NCBI RefSeq assembly: GCF_900100765.1
Contig: NZ_FNFO01000005.1
Location: 186,001 to 250,000 of the forward strand
DNA: 64,000 nucleotides
Direction: 5' to 3'
From: Catalinimonas alkaloidigena
Lineage (GTDB): Bacteria > Bacteroidota > Bacteroidia > Cytophagales > Flexibacteraceae
Shown here: one piece after another, positions 17,104 through 26,284 of the stretch
Position numbering within the stretch: the stretch's first letter is position 1
Layout: the number at the start of each line of letters is the position of its first letter
Made by a program: the position numbers and the translations under genes
The notes under the pieces: model-generated
The model's input: the letters and a program-made list of their open reading frames with translations, nothing else
What the model was told of the DNA's origin: nothing
Databases searched by the model: none

Positions 17104-17212
17104 CGCAGCCCCTCAACACAGCCTTTCAGCGTTTCTCTCTTCTTCGCGGGCCATTCCGGGCGGAAGTGTGCCGTCAGTTGCACCTTCCTGCAAAATGGTG
17201 TATTTAGCGAGC

Positions 17213-19774
17213 ATGAAACAACGTTGCCTTTTTGCGTGCTTCAGCCTACTTTTTTCGTTCTACGCATTCGCTCAAACTCCACCCACCCTCGACTACTACC
17301 TCCCCGCTGCCACCCGCTACCGCCCCGCCATTCCGACGCCGGAACAAGTTTTGGGGTTCCAGATCGGGACCTGGCATCTGTCGCACGACCAGCAGGTGTG
17401 GTACCTGCGCACGCTGGCCGCCGCCGCTCCCGACCGCATCAAGATCGAGGAATACGGCCGCACGTACGAAGACCGGCCGTTGCAGGTACTGATCATCACC
17501 CATCCGGACAACCACCAGCGGCTCGAAGAAATCCGCCGCCAGCACGTGGCGCTGAACGATCCGGCCCAGGCCGCTTCCTTCAATACCGCCCAGATGCCGA
17601 CGGTACTCTACAACGGGTACAGCATCCACGGCAACGAGCCGAGCGGTGCCAATGCCGCTACGCTGGTGGCCTATTACCTCGCCGCTGCCGAAGGCCCGGA
17701 AGTGGAGCAAATTCTGCGCAACACCGTGATTCTGCTCGACCCCAGCTTCAACCCGGACGGGCTGCAGCGCTTTTCGACCTGGGTCAACGCGCACAAAAGC
17801 ATCACGGAAGTAGCCGATCCCAACGCGCGGGAGTTCAACGAGCCGTTTCCGCGTGGCCGCACCAACCATTACTGGTTTGACCTGAACCGCGACTGGCTTC
17901 CCGCCCAACACCCCGAATCGCAAGGACGGGTGCGGCTGTTTCAGCGGTGGCAACCGAATGTGCTGACCGACCACCACGAAATGGGCACCAACAGTACGTT
18001 CTTTTTTCAGCCGGGCGTTTCGACCCGGGTCAATCCGCTGACGCCGCTGCAAAACCAGGAACTCACGAGCAAAATCGGGCAGTTCCACGCGGCCGCCCTC
18101 GACAGCATCGGCTCGCTGTACTTCACCAAGGAGGGGTACGACGACTTCTACTACGGCAAGGGATCAACTTACCCCGACGTGCAGGGCAGCATCGGCATTT
18201 TGTTCGAACAGGCTTCGTCGCGGGGACACGCGCAGGAGAGCGACCACGGCGTGCTGCGTTTTCCGTTCACCATTCGGAACCAGGTCACCACTGCCCTTTC
18301 TACCCTGCGCGCCCTACAAGCCCTGCGCCCGGAACTTCTCGATTACCAACGCAGCTTTTTTCAGGAAAGCGCCCCCACCACCCGAGGGCGGACTACCGCG
18401 CCGCAAGGCTATGTGTTCAGCCGCACGCGCGATCTGGCACGCGCCTATCACTTCATCGAAATGCTGCGCCGCCACCAGATCGACGTCTACCGGGCGGGCC
18501 AGTCGGTCACGATCAACGGCCAGTCGGTGTCCGCCAACGAAGCCTACGTGGTGCCGCTGGCACAACGGCAACGCCGCCTGATCGAGGCGATTTTCCGCAC
18601 ACAGACGGAGTTTACCGACAGCTTATTTTATGACATCTCGTCGTGGACCTTTCCGCTGGCGTTCAACCTGCCCTACCAGGCGGGTTTGCCGCGCCTCGGC
18701 GAGCGGATTGACAGCCTGCCTTTCCCGGTCGGGCGCGTGCGCGGCCGTACCGACGGGGCAGTCGGCTGGGCGTTTGCGTGGGACGGGTATTACGCTCCCC
18801 GCGCGCTATATCGCCTGCAAAAGGCCGGCGTGCGGACGCTGGTAGCACAGAAACCGTTTTCCCAACAAATCGGGAACGAGACCATCGACTTTTCGTACGG
18901 CACCATCCTGGTGCCCACGTTCAATCAAGAAGTTCCTGCCGATTCCATTGCGGCCCTGATGGAACAGCTGACGACCGACGACGCGCTGGACGTCTACGCC
19001 CTTCCGACCGGTTTGGCGGCCAGCGGTGTCGACCTGGGCAGCCGTTCGCTCGCGCCGGTCCCCCAACCGAAAATCGGGATGTTCATCGGCAGCGGCATCA
19101 GTTCGTATGATGCCGGGGAAATCTGGCACCTGCTCGACCAACGCTATCAGATGCCGCTGACGCTGCTCGACCTCGACGATTGGCGCGGCAGCAACATCGA
19201 CCGTTATACGGTGTTGATCATGCCCGACGGCAATTATCGCCTCAACGACGGTTTCAAAGAAACGCTGGAACGCTGGGTTCGCGCTGGAGGGACGCTGGTG
19301 GCGTTGCAGGGCGCTTTGCGGTGGGTGCAAAGCGTAGGACTGGGCGACTTCAGCTTCAAAACTCCGCCGAAAGATACCAGCTATACCCGCTACGTGGACC
19401 TGCCCGACCGGCGCGGTGCGCAGGAGATCAGCGGGGCCATTTTCCAGGTCGACGTCGACGTGACCCACCCCCTGGCCTTCGGGTATCGGAACGACCGGCT
19501 CGCGGTGTTCAAGCAAGGCGAGTTGTTTCTCAACTCCAGCGCCAATGCGACGCACCTGCCGCTGCGGTATACCGCACAGCCTTTGCTGAGCGGCTACGTA
19601 ACCGCTCCTAACCTGAACGAGTTGCGCAACACACCGGCCGTGGTCGTTTCGCCACAGGGTCGGGGCCGCGTCATCGCGTTTGCCGACAATCCCAATTTCC
19701 GGGCGTTCTGGTACGGTACCAACAAGTTGTTTGCGAACGCGCTCTTTTTCGGAGCCACCCTTCGCAGTTATTAA
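17213..19774 (+). CDS. Exported M14-family zinc carboxypeptidase
   Basis: 853 residues from MKQRCLFACF, which gives a clear signal peptide ending in AFAQ; the frame opens 15 codons earlier. Zinc ligands are His139 and Glu142 in SIHGNEPSG and a His in LTDHHEMG (about 254-255). The catalytic Glu is probably Glu332 in GILFEQASSRG. The C-terminal third (about 620-720: KIGMFIGSGISSYDAGEIWHLLD, YTVLIMPDG, LERWVRAGGTLVALQGA) resembles a class I glutamine amidotransferase-like fold, a combination known in large Bacteroidota M14 peptidases. It probably digests extracellular peptides. The following GH26 gene starts almost at its stop codon. Confidence 0.88.
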   Translation: MKQRCLFACFSLLFSFYAFAQTPPTLDYYLPAATRYRPAIPTPEQVLGFQIGTWHLSHDQQVWYLRTLAAAAPDRIKIEEYGRTYEDRPLQVLIITHPDNHQRLEEIRRQHVALNDPAQAASFNTAQMPTVLYNGYSIHGNEPSGANAATLVAYYLAAAEGPEVEQILRNTVILLDPSFNPDGLQRFSTWVNAHKSITEVADPNAREFNEPFPRGRTNHYWFDLNRDWLPAQHPESQGRVRLFQRWQPNVLTDHHEMGTNSTFFFQPGVSTRVNPLTPLQNQELTSKIGQFHAAALDSIGSLYFTKEGYDDFYYGKGSTYPDVQGSIGILFEQASSRGHAQESDHGVLRFPFTIRNQVTTALSTLRALQALRPELLDYQRSFFQESAPTTRGRTTAPQGYVFSRTRDLARAYHFIEMLRRHQIDVYRAGQSVTINGQSVSANEAYVVPLAQRQRRLIEAIFRTQTEFTDSLFYDISSWTFPLAFNLPYQAGLPRLGERIDSLPFPVGRVRGRTDGAVGWAFAWDGYYAPRALYRLQKAGVRTLVAQKPFSQQIGNETIDFSYGTILVPTFNQEVPADSIAALMEQLTTDDALDVYALPTGLAASGVDLGSRSLAPVPQPKIGMFIGSGISSYDAGEIWHLLDQRYQMPLTLLDLDDWRGSNIDRYTVLIMPDGNYRLNDGFKETLERWVRAGGTLVALQGALRWVQSVGLGDFSFKTPPKDTSYTRYVDLPDRRGAQEISGAIFQVDVDVTHPLAFGYRNDRLAVFKQGELFLNSSANATHLPLRYTAQPLLSGYVTAPNLNELRNTPAVVVSPQGRGRVIAFADNPNFRAFWYGTNKLFANALFFGATLRSY

Positions 19775-19794
19775 TGCCTTCATCTCCCCACCCC

Positions 19795-20952
19795 ATGCTG
19801 CATCGTTTTATGCTCGCGTCCTGCCTTTTGCTGGGCGCCTGCGCTTCGCACGAACAAGCCAGAACCACAACGGGTGCCCCCGCGGCCCTGGTCGATCCAG
19901 ACGCCACGCCCGAAACCGTGGCGTTGTTCCAGCACCTGAAAGCGCTTTCGCAGGAACACATCCTGTTCGGCCACCAACATGCGACGGAATACGGGCACGG
20001 ATGGTACGGTGAGGCCGACCGCTCCGACGTCAAGTCGGTCGTAGGGTCGCACCCGGCCGTAATCGGCGTGGACTTCAGCGGCTTATCGGGACGCACCCCG
20101 GAGGAAATCGCCCGGAACAAGGCTTTGCTTCAGCAACAGATCGTGGATACCTACAACCGAGGCGGCGTGGTGACGGTGGCGTGGCACTTCAACAACCCGA
20201 TCGTCGAAGAAACGGGGTTTTACTGGAACGACTCGCTTTCGGTACGGACCGTGGAGCGGCTGATTCCCGGTGGCGACTACCACGAAGCCTACAAGGCGAT
20301 TTTGCAGACGGTCGGCGCATTGGCCCACGACGTAACCGGTCAAGACGGCACCCTGGCGCCGATGATTTTTCGCCCGTACCACGAATTCGACGGCGGGTGG
20401 TTCTGGTGGGGCGCGCCGCACACCTCACGCGAAGACTTTGTTTCGCTGTGGCAGTTTACCGTGTCGTATTTGCGCGATAGCCTGGACGTCCACAACTTCC
20501 TATACGCCTTCTCGCCCGACGTGCAGTTCAATTCCGAAGCCGACTACCTGGATCGCTACCCCGGCGACGCGTGGGTCGATCTGGTCGGGATGGACGATTA
20601 CCATGATTTTGGCCGCGACGGCCATTACGATCTGGAAGCCGGCGCACAGCGCCTCAAAATTGTTTCCGACTACGCAAAACGGGCGGGTAAACTGGCAGCC
20701 TTCACCGAGACCGGGCTGGAGTCCATTCCCGACAGTACCTGGTGGACCAACCGCCTTCTGAAAACGCTACGGACCGATTCGCTGGCGTTGTGTTACGTGC
20801 TGGTCTGGCGGAACGACGTACGCAGCCCCACGCACTACTACGCGCCGTTTCCGGGGCACCCGAGCGTCCCCGACTTCCAGCGCTTTTACCAAGATCCGTA
20901 CACGTGGTTCGAAACCGACCTGCCCGACCTGTATCACGTGTCCGCTCCCTAA
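19795..20952 (+). CDS. GH26 beta-mannanase-like lipoprotein
   Basis: 385 residues from MLHRFMLASCLLLGAC, a lipoprotein signal; an ATG at 19774 overlapping the preceding stop codon (TAATG) would add seven residues. The GH26 acid/base is Glu197 in RPYHEFDGGWFWWG and the nucleophile Glu305 in AAFTETGLE, both present. Early motif ILFGHQHATEYGHGW and core motif VTVAWHFNNP match the family. Most GH26 enzymes cut beta-1,4-mannans, a few other beta-glucans. Being lipid-anchored, it would act at the cell surface or in the periplasm. No SusC/D pair is adjacent, so it may work alone. Confidence 0.9.
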   Translation: MLHRFMLASCLLLGACASHEQARTTTGAPAALVDPDATPETVALFQHLKALSQEHILFGHQHATEYGHGWYGEADRSDVKSVVGSHPAVIGVDFSGLSGRTPEEIARNKALLQQQIVDTYNRGGVVTVAWHFNNPIVEETGFYWNDSLSVRTVERLIPGGDYHEAYKAILQTVGALAHDVTGQDGTLAPMIFRPYHEFDGGWFWWGAPHTSREDFVSLWQFTVSYLRDSLDVHNFLYAFSPDVQFNSEADYLDRYPGDAWVDLVGMDDYHDFGRDGHYDLEAGAQRLKIVSDYAKRAGKLAAFTETGLESIPDSTWWTNRLLKTLRTDSLALCYVLVWRNDVRSPTHYYAPFPGHPSVPDFQRFYQDPYTWFETDLPDLYHVSAP

Positions 20953-23810
20953 CGCCGGACGGCCTCGGTACGCAGAAACAGCATTGCCTGTTCGCAAAGT
21001 GAAACGAGGGTAGCGCAGGTTGTGGTGATTTCGTCAAGCGTCATGTGTGAGAGGCCGCGCAGCTCCACGTCCGCAATCATGCGGTGGGCGCGTTTCATGC
21101 CAAAAAATCCGACGCTGCTTTTCAGGCTGTGGAGCGACCGGTCGAGTTTTTTCCAATCGCGGTTGTCCAGATCGGTCTGAATGGCGTCCAGGTATTGGGG
21201 CACGTCCGCCAAAAATACCTGCATCAGGTCCTGGAGAAAATCCTCGTCGCCGTCGGCGTACTCGCGCAACGCATTCAGGTCTACTTCGTCGGCAATGTCC
21301 TCGCGCAATACAGGTTCGGGCACGGGCGAATCTGCCCCGGCAGTGGCCGGTGCAGGCGGCGCAACATACTCCTCTTCGTTCAACACACTCAACAGCTTGC
21401 TGTACAACACCTGCGGCTTGAAAGGCTTGGAAATGTAACCGTTCATGCCCTGCCGGATGTACTCGTTCTCTTCGTTCTTCAGGGCATGGGCCGTCATGGC
21501 CAGAATCGGGACGGAACGGTGTGCCGACGGCAGGGCTTTGATTTGCCGAGTCGCTTCGATCCCATCCATTTCCGGCATCTGGATGTCCATCAGAATCAGG
21601 TCGTACGTGCCCCGCTGTGCCAACTCGACCGCTTCGCTTCCGTTGTTCGCCACGTCGATTTCGCACCCCACTTCCGACAGAAATTTACACGCCAGAAGCT
21701 GGTTGTTCCGGTTGTCTTCTGCCAGCAGAATACGCTTTCCCTGCAACTGGTCCAGTGGCAACAGGTCGATCTGATCGGAAAAGTCGGTATTGACCTGCGA
21801 CGCATCGCCGAGTTTGATGGGCAGCACCACCATGAAGGCGGAGCCTTGGCCGACTACGCTCTCGACCCAGACTTCGCCGCCCATCAGCTCGACCAGTTTT
21901 TTCACGATGGTGAGGCCCAGCCCCGTCCCACCAAACCGCCGCGTAACGTCGCCCTGCGCCTGCTCAAAGCTGTTGAAGATCGACCGCTGTTTCTCTTCGG
22001 GAATGCCGATGCCCGTGTCTTCTACACTGAACTGGATGTCGTAATGATCGTCGGCTTTGTTCAGGACCGACGTCGTGACCGTCACGCGTCCTTTGTCCGT
22101 AAACTTGATGGCGTTGCCAATCAGGTTGCTGAGGATCTGGTTGATCCGAACCGGGTCACTGCGCAGCGCCGGAGGCAGGTCCGTATCGGTGTAAAATCCC
22201 AGATGCACAGAGCCTTCTTCGACGCGGACCTGAAACAGTTTGTGCAACATGTCCAACGTACTGCGCAGGTCGAAGTCGACCTCTTCAATGGAAAGTTTGC
22301 CGGCCTCGATCTTCGAGAAATCCAGGATGTCGTTGATCACCACCAGCAGGTTTTCGGCCGAATCGTAGATCGAACGGGCGTACGCGTCCAGTTCCTGGTC
22401 GAGCGTTGCCCGGCACAACAGCCGCGAAAATCCCAGAATGGCGTTCATCGGGGTGCGAATCTCGTGGCTCATGTTGGCCAGAAATTCCTGTTTGAGACGG
22501 GCGGCCTCCTCGGCCACGTCTTTGGCCTGAACCAGTTCGTTGTGCACGATGATTTGCTCAGTAACGTCCTGCACGGTGCAGATCAGTCGTTTGCCGGCCC
22601 CGGGCTGGCGCGGCGGCACCACACTGCCCCGCAGGTGTACGTGTTTCAGGTGGCCGCGGGGCATCAAGAGCCGGAATTCCGTTGAAAACGGCTTGCCACC
22701 TTCCCGAAACTCGGCGCGCAGCACGTCGAACTGATCCCGCTCGGCCGGATGAATGTACTGGCGCACGACGTCCATCGGTTGAGGGCCGTCGCGCACATCG
22801 AGCTCAAAAATCCGAAACAGTTCTTCCGACCATTGCACCCGCTGCGTAGCCAGGTTCAGCTCCCAACTCCCGATTTTCCCCAGGGCCTGGGCTTCTTTCA
22901 GGTTTTCTTCGCTCTCTTTCAACGCTTTTTGCGCCAGAATGGCCTCCGTTACGTCCTGCGCAAAGCCGATGACCTCGTCGCCGTTCAACGTATTTTTGTA
23001 CGACCAATAGCGCACGTGTCCGGCTTTGGTCAGGATGGAAACCACACCCCGGTCCGTTTTCTGCGCGGTGATCCGCTTTAGGTAAGCCTCAAATTCCGGG
23101 TGATAGACGGGCATCATAAACTCCCGGATGTTTCGGCCAACCATTTCCGAATACTGATAATTCAGCTCATCCAGCATGGTTTTGTTGACGTGCACCAAGG
23201 TTCCTTCCAGGTCGTGAATGCCCAGCAGCGCCAGGCCATGTTCGACCACGTTGCGGTACTGCGCCTCGCTTTTCTGAATGGCCCGGAGGTTCTCCTGATT
23301 GGCCAGGATGTTGCTGATCCACGACCCCATGATCCGCATCGTGCGGCGGTCTTCTTCGGTAAACGGATGCTGGCGGGGGCGGGGGCTCGAAAAATTTAGC
23401 GTTCCGAACACTTGGCCGTTCACGTGCAGCGGAATGCCGATGTAGGCCTCCAACCGGAACGTAGTGTAACAAGGATGGGACGCCCACGGCGACTGGGCCA
23501 TCTTCTCGATGGCCTGCACATCGTCGCTGGCCAGGGTGATGTCGCAGTAGGTATTGCGGCGGTCGAACGTCTTTCCCTTCATCGGTACCCCTTCGAAGTG
23601 GTAGCTGTTCAGCACCGTATACTGAGGACCTTCGACCCGGCTGATGATGCCGATGTCCATGTGAAATAAGTTGGTGGCGATCTGCACAATCGCGTCCAAC
23701 TGCGCCTCAGAATCACCGGAGTTGACGGCCGATATCTCGTACAGCATACGAAACCGCTCCGCGTTATCTATCTGAGGACCATGCGTTTGTGGTTCTCCTG
23801 AATTTCTCAT
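20949..23810 (-). CDS. Hybrid sensor histidine kinase (GAF-PAS-PAS-HK-REC-Hpt)
   Basis: 953 residues from MRNSGEPQTH (23810); the frame opens 22 codons earlier. Order: GAF domain about 20-180, PAS about 190-310, PAS with PAC about 315-450, HisKA with phospho-His in LANMSHEIRTPMNAILGF, HATPase (NLIGNAIKFTD, DTGIGIPEE, RRFGGTGLGLTIVKKL), receiver with Asp in LILMDIQMPEMDG, and C-terminal Hpt with His in LHSLKSSVGFFG. No transmembrane segment, so a cytoplasmic sensor. The terminal Hpt implies a phosphorelay to a separate response regulator, which is not nearby. Its stop overlaps the GH26 stop on the opposite strand. Confidence 0.93.
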   Translation of the reverse strand: MRNSGEPQTHGPQIDNAERFRMLYEISAVNSGDSEAQLDAIVQIATNLFHMDIGIISRVEGPQYTVLNSYHFEGVPMKGKTFDRRNTYCDITLASDDVQAIEKMAQSPWASHPCYTTFRLEAYIGIPLHVNGQVFGTLNFSSPRPRQHPFTEEDRRTMRIMGSWISNILANQENLRAIQKSEAQYRNVVEHGLALLGIHDLEGTLVHVNKTMLDELNYQYSEMVGRNIREFMMPVYHPEFEAYLKRITAQKTDRGVVSILTKAGHVRYWSYKNTLNGDEVIGFAQDVTEAILAQKALKESEENLKEAQALGKIGSWELNLATQRVQWSEELFRIFELDVRDGPQPMDVVRQYIHPAERDQFDVLRAEFREGGKPFSTEFRLLMPRGHLKHVHLRGSVVPPRQPGAGKRLICTVQDVTEQIIVHNELVQAKDVAEEAARLKQEFLANMSHEIRTPMNAILGFSRLLCRATLDQELDAYARSIYDSAENLLVVINDILDFSKIEAGKLSIEEVDFDLRSTLDMLHKLFQVRVEEGSVHLGFYTDTDLPPALRSDPVRINQILSNLIGNAIKFTDKGRVTVTTSVLNKADDHYDIQFSVEDTGIGIPEEKQRSIFNSFEQAQGDVTRRFGGTGLGLTIVKKLVELMGGEVWVESVVGQGSAFMVVLPIKLGDASQVNTDFSDQIDLLPLDQLQGKRILLAEDNRNNQLLACKFLSEVGCEIDVANNGSEAVELAQRGTYDLILMDIQMPEMDGIEATRQIKALPSAHRSVPILAMTAHALKNEENEYIRQGMNGYISKPFKPQVLYSKLLSVLNEEEYVAPPAPATAGADSPVPEPVLREDIADEVDLNALREYADGDEDFLQDLMQVFLADVPQYLDAIQTDLDNRDWKKLDRSLHSLKSSVGFFGMKRAHRMIADVELRGLSHMTLDEITTTCATLVSLCEQAMLFLRTEAVRR

Positions 23811-24106
23811 AACGTACTGTTCTCCTCTCTGCAACCCTCTGGACGAAAGCTCTCCACTCCATCGCCTAAGCCACAAGGGTCTTCTTCCTAATGTAAAGGT
23901 TTACCGCCAGGAATTCACCCAAAAACTTCTTAGTTTATATTTTATAACGAATAATCACATCTTTATATCTAGACTATCTTTCGATTAACCGAACCAGGCA
24001 CCCCCAACGGCCTTACTATGTCCTTGCACCTTAGCCCATGCGCTTTGCCGGTCCTCTAGGGTATTCATTACTTTTCGCGCGTTGACCTCTGTTTACTCCT
24101 ACGTTT

Positions 24107-24667
24107 ATGCAAAGACTAGCCACCAGTCTTGCCCGCTACATCCACCCCCAACCGGACGATCTGGAAAAAATCGTCTCCCGTTTCCGGCACAAAGTCCTCA
24201 AGAAAGGTCGTTTTCTGATCCGCGGCGGACAGATCAGCCAGGAGTTTCTGTTCATTGAAACGGGGTGCCTGCGGGTGTTCTGGCAACAGGCTGACCGGGA
24301 AGTAACGGGGTGGTTTGCATTTGAGGACGAATTTTTCTGCGAGCTGAGCAGCTTCCTGCCGCAACGGCCTTCCGTCTACGGCGTGCAGGCGCTGGAAGAC
24401 ACCGCCCTCCTTGTGCTCAGCCGGGCAGAGATGGAGCAACTGTTCCGGGAAGTTCCCGTATTTGAAACGTTCGTGCGCAAATTCTGGGAGCAAATCATTA
24501 CCCATCTGGTGGAGAGCATCATCTCGTTCCAAACCGAAACTGCCGAAAAACGCTACGAAAAAGCGCTGCAGCACCCAAAACTGATCCAGCGCGTTCCCCT
24601 CAAATACCTCTCCTCTTACCTCGGCATTACACCGTCTTCACTCAGCCGCTTGCGCAAGCCCAGGTGA
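24107..24667 (+). CDS. Crp/Fnr-family transcription regulator
   Basis: 186 residues, slightly short for the family. Cyclic-nucleotide-binding-like barrel (KVLKKGRFLIRGGQISQEFLFIETGCLRVFW, VTGWFAFEDEFFCEL), dimer helix, and a C-terminal helix-turn-helix VPLKYLSSYLGITPSSLSRLRKP. The arginine/glutamate pair that binds cAMP in E. coli CRP is not evident, so the ligand is unknown. Six bases past its stop is a palindrome TTGCCATTTGGCAA, the layout of a Crp/Fnr half-site pair, which suggests that it controls the next gene. Confidence 0.88.
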   Translation: MQRLATSLARYIHPQPDDLEKIVSRFRHKVLKKGRFLIRGGQISQEFLFIETGCLRVFWQQADREVTGWFAFEDEFFCELSSFLPQRPSVYGVQALEDTALLVLSRAEMEQLFREVPVFETFVRKFWEQIITHLVESIISFQTETAEKRYEKALQHPKLIQRVPLKYLSSYLGITPSSLSRLRKPR

Positions 24668-24672
24668 CGAAC

Positions 24673-24686
24673 TTGCCATTTGGCAA
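24673..24686 (+). promoter_or_regulatory. Palindromic operator, candidate Crp/Fnr site
   Basis: Perfect 14-base palindrome TTGCCATTTGGCAA, that is TTGCC-N4-GGCAA, the same geometry as FNR-type sites. It sits between the Crp/Fnr gene and the -7 box at 24709 and would centre near -43 relative to the predicted transcription start. Confidence 0.5.
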
Positions 24687-24708
24687 TTTTAAGCGCGCGT
24701 GGGGTCGT

Positions 24709-24716
24709 TACTTTTG
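24709..24716 (+). promoter_or_regulatory. Predicted -7 box for the SnoaL-like gene
   Basis: TACTTTTG, an exact TAnnTTTG match, 43 bases before the chosen start codon. No TTG lies at the usual 19-21 base distance; TTTG at 24679-24682, inside the palindrome, is 26 bases upstream, which fits a promoter that needs an activator. Confidence 0.45.
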
Positions 24717-24759
24717 CCTCGCTATCAACGCCGGTAGCTTCATCACGCAAAAGTCAACC

Positions 24760-25221
24760 ATGAAACACCTGAGTACCCTGCCCCACCCGGAAACGGAGGC
24801 GCTTCTCGCATTGATGGACCAGTTCGTCACCCTCTGGAACCGCAAAGATCCGGCACAGTTCGGCACGCTCTTTACCGAGGAGGCGGAGTTTGTGGACATC
24901 GTGGGGCAGATTGCCCGCGGGCGAGACGCGATTGTGGCGCAGCACCGGTTTCCCTTCGCGGTGGTGAACAAACTGGCGGTACTGCGCCTGCATGAGTTGT
25001 ACATGCGGCCCCTTGCGCCCCACCTCGTGCTGATTTCAGCCCACTGGGTGCTGAACGGGAGCACTACGCCCGACGGCAAACCCCTACCGCCCCGGGCCGG
25101 TGTGCTGCAGGTGATTTGCCGATGCGAACAGGGAGACTGGCAGATTACGCTGGTCCATAACACCGATACCTCCGGGGTGCCCAAAGGCGTCCCCACCACG
25201 GAGCTGCGCTTTTTTGAGTAG
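24760..25221 (+). CDS. SnoaL/DUF4440-like small protein
   Basis: 153 residues from MKHLSTLPHPETEALL; the frame opens 32 codons earlier, overlapping the Crp/Fnr gene, but those codons cover the predicted promoter. Cone-shaped NTF2-like fold suggested by ALMDQFVTLWNRKDPAQFGTLFTEEAEFVDIVGQIARGRDAI and by the C-terminal strands (VLQVICRCEQGDWQITLVHNT). Relatives are annotated as SgcJ/EcaC-type or DUF4440 proteins, whose reactions are mostly unknown. It lies between two regulators and an oxidoreductase. Confidence 0.75.
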   Translation: MKHLSTLPHPETEALLALMDQFVTLWNRKDPAQFGTLFTEEAEFVDIVGQIARGRDAIVAQHRFPFAVVNKLAVLRLHELYMRPLAPHLVLISAHWVLNGSTTPDGKPLPPRAGVLQVICRCEQGDWQITLVHNTDTSGVPKGVPTTELRFFE

Positions 25222-25255
25222 CCGAATCGTCACGCCCCATCTGCTCCGTCGATTC

Positions 25256-25285
25256 GGTTACAACTCCGCTCGTTTTGGTTACAAC
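25256..25285 (+). promoter_or_regulatory. Direct-repeat operator upstream of the dehydrogenase
   Basis: GGTTACAAC occurs at 25256-25264 and again at 25277-25285, exactly 21 bases apart, that is on the same face of the helix, as with AraC-family sites. The second repeat is preceded by TCGTTTTGGT (25270-25279), which recurs inverted as ACCAAAACGA at 25319-25328, just before the start codon. An AraC-type regulator is encoded two genes downstream of the site. Confidence 0.45.
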
Positions 25286-25334
25286 CGGCGATCTGCCCCG
25301 GTGGACCTTTGCTGTGTTACCAAAACGAAATATC

Positions 25335-26222
25335 ATGACACAGCAACAGAACCCTGCGGACACCGGCGCAACGCCCGGAGCCGCTAAGGAGCATAAAGTA
25401 TGGTTCATCACCGGTACCTCGCGCGGGTTTGGCCGGGTCTGGACCGAAGCGGTGCTCAAGCGTGGCGACAAGGTAGCGGCGACCGCCCGTAAGCTGGAGA
25501 GCATCGCCGACTTCAATGAAAAGTACGGCGATCAGGTGCTGACGCTTCCCCTGGACGTCACCCAGCCGGAACAAGTGAACGCAGCCGTGGAACAAGCCTA
25601 CGCTCACTTTGGCAGGCTGGACATCGTGTTGAACAATGCTGGTTACTCGTTGGTGAGCACCATCGAAGAAGCCAGCGCCGACGACGTACGCGCCCTCTAC
25701 GAAACCAATATTTTCGGGCCGCTGGCGGTGATCAAAGCCGCGCTGCCACTTCTGCGCAAGCAGGGCTACGGGCACATTCTGGGCACGTCGAGCAACCTGG
25801 GTCACATCACGTTCCCGGTCATCGGTTACTACTGTTCTTCCAAGTGGGCGTTTGAGGCGATCCACGAAAGCCTCGCGGCCGAAGTCGCCCAATTCGGCAT
25901 TAAGGTGACGATCATTGAACCCGGTGCCTATGCCACGGAGTTTGGAAGTCAGCAGTCGCTGAAATTTGCGGAAGGGCAGGAACTTTATGCCGACTTTAAA
26001 GCGAATTTCTTCAAGCGACTGGGCACAATGGAGCGAGGCGACCCGGAGGCGACGCCGGAAGCGTTGTTCGCGGTGGTCGATGCGGAAAATCCGCCCCTTC
26101 GGTTCCACCTGGGGAGTCACAATCTGCCGGGCGTCCGGGAGGCGTATTCCGAGCGCCTGCACGAATGGGAAGCCTGGGATGCGGTCTCCCGTGCCGCGCA
26201 GGGCGAGCCCGTTCAACATTAA
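25335..26222 (+). CDS. Short-chain dehydrogenase/reductase
   Basis: 295 residues from MTQQQNPADTG; the frame opens 20 codons upstream within the operator region. Rossmann fold: TGTSRGFGR (TGxxxGxG cofactor loop), LDVT, NNAGYS, catalytic Ser near TSSNLGHI and YxxxK as YCSSK, then PGAYATEFG. The residue pattern after the second strand (TARKLESI, with an Arg) suggests NADP. Substrate unknown. Followed 62 bases later by an AraC-type gene, a frequent pairing in which the regulator controls the enzyme. Confidence 0.9.
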   Translation: MTQQQNPADTGATPGAAKEHKVWFITGTSRGFGRVWTEAVLKRGDKVAATARKLESIADFNEKYGDQVLTLPLDVTQPEQVNAAVEQAYAHFGRLDIVLNNAGYSLVSTIEEASADDVRALYETNIFGPLAVIKAALPLLRKQGYGHILGTSSNLGHITFPVIGYYCSSKWAFEAIHESLAAEVAQFGIKVTIIEPGAYATEFGSQQSLKFAEGQELYADFKANFFKRLGTMERGDPEATPEALFAVVDAENPPLRFHLGSHNLPGVREAYSERLHEWEAWDAVSRAAQGEPVQH

Positions 26223-26284
26223 CCGTTTCCAGCGCCAACCGATACGCATTGCGGGTGTCGGTTAGCGCGTTTTACCGTTGCACC

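Noticed and set aside
21084-22685. A 533-codon plus-strand open frame inside the hybrid kinase gene
   Set aside because: Shadow of the minus-strand kinase; no motif, biased composition.
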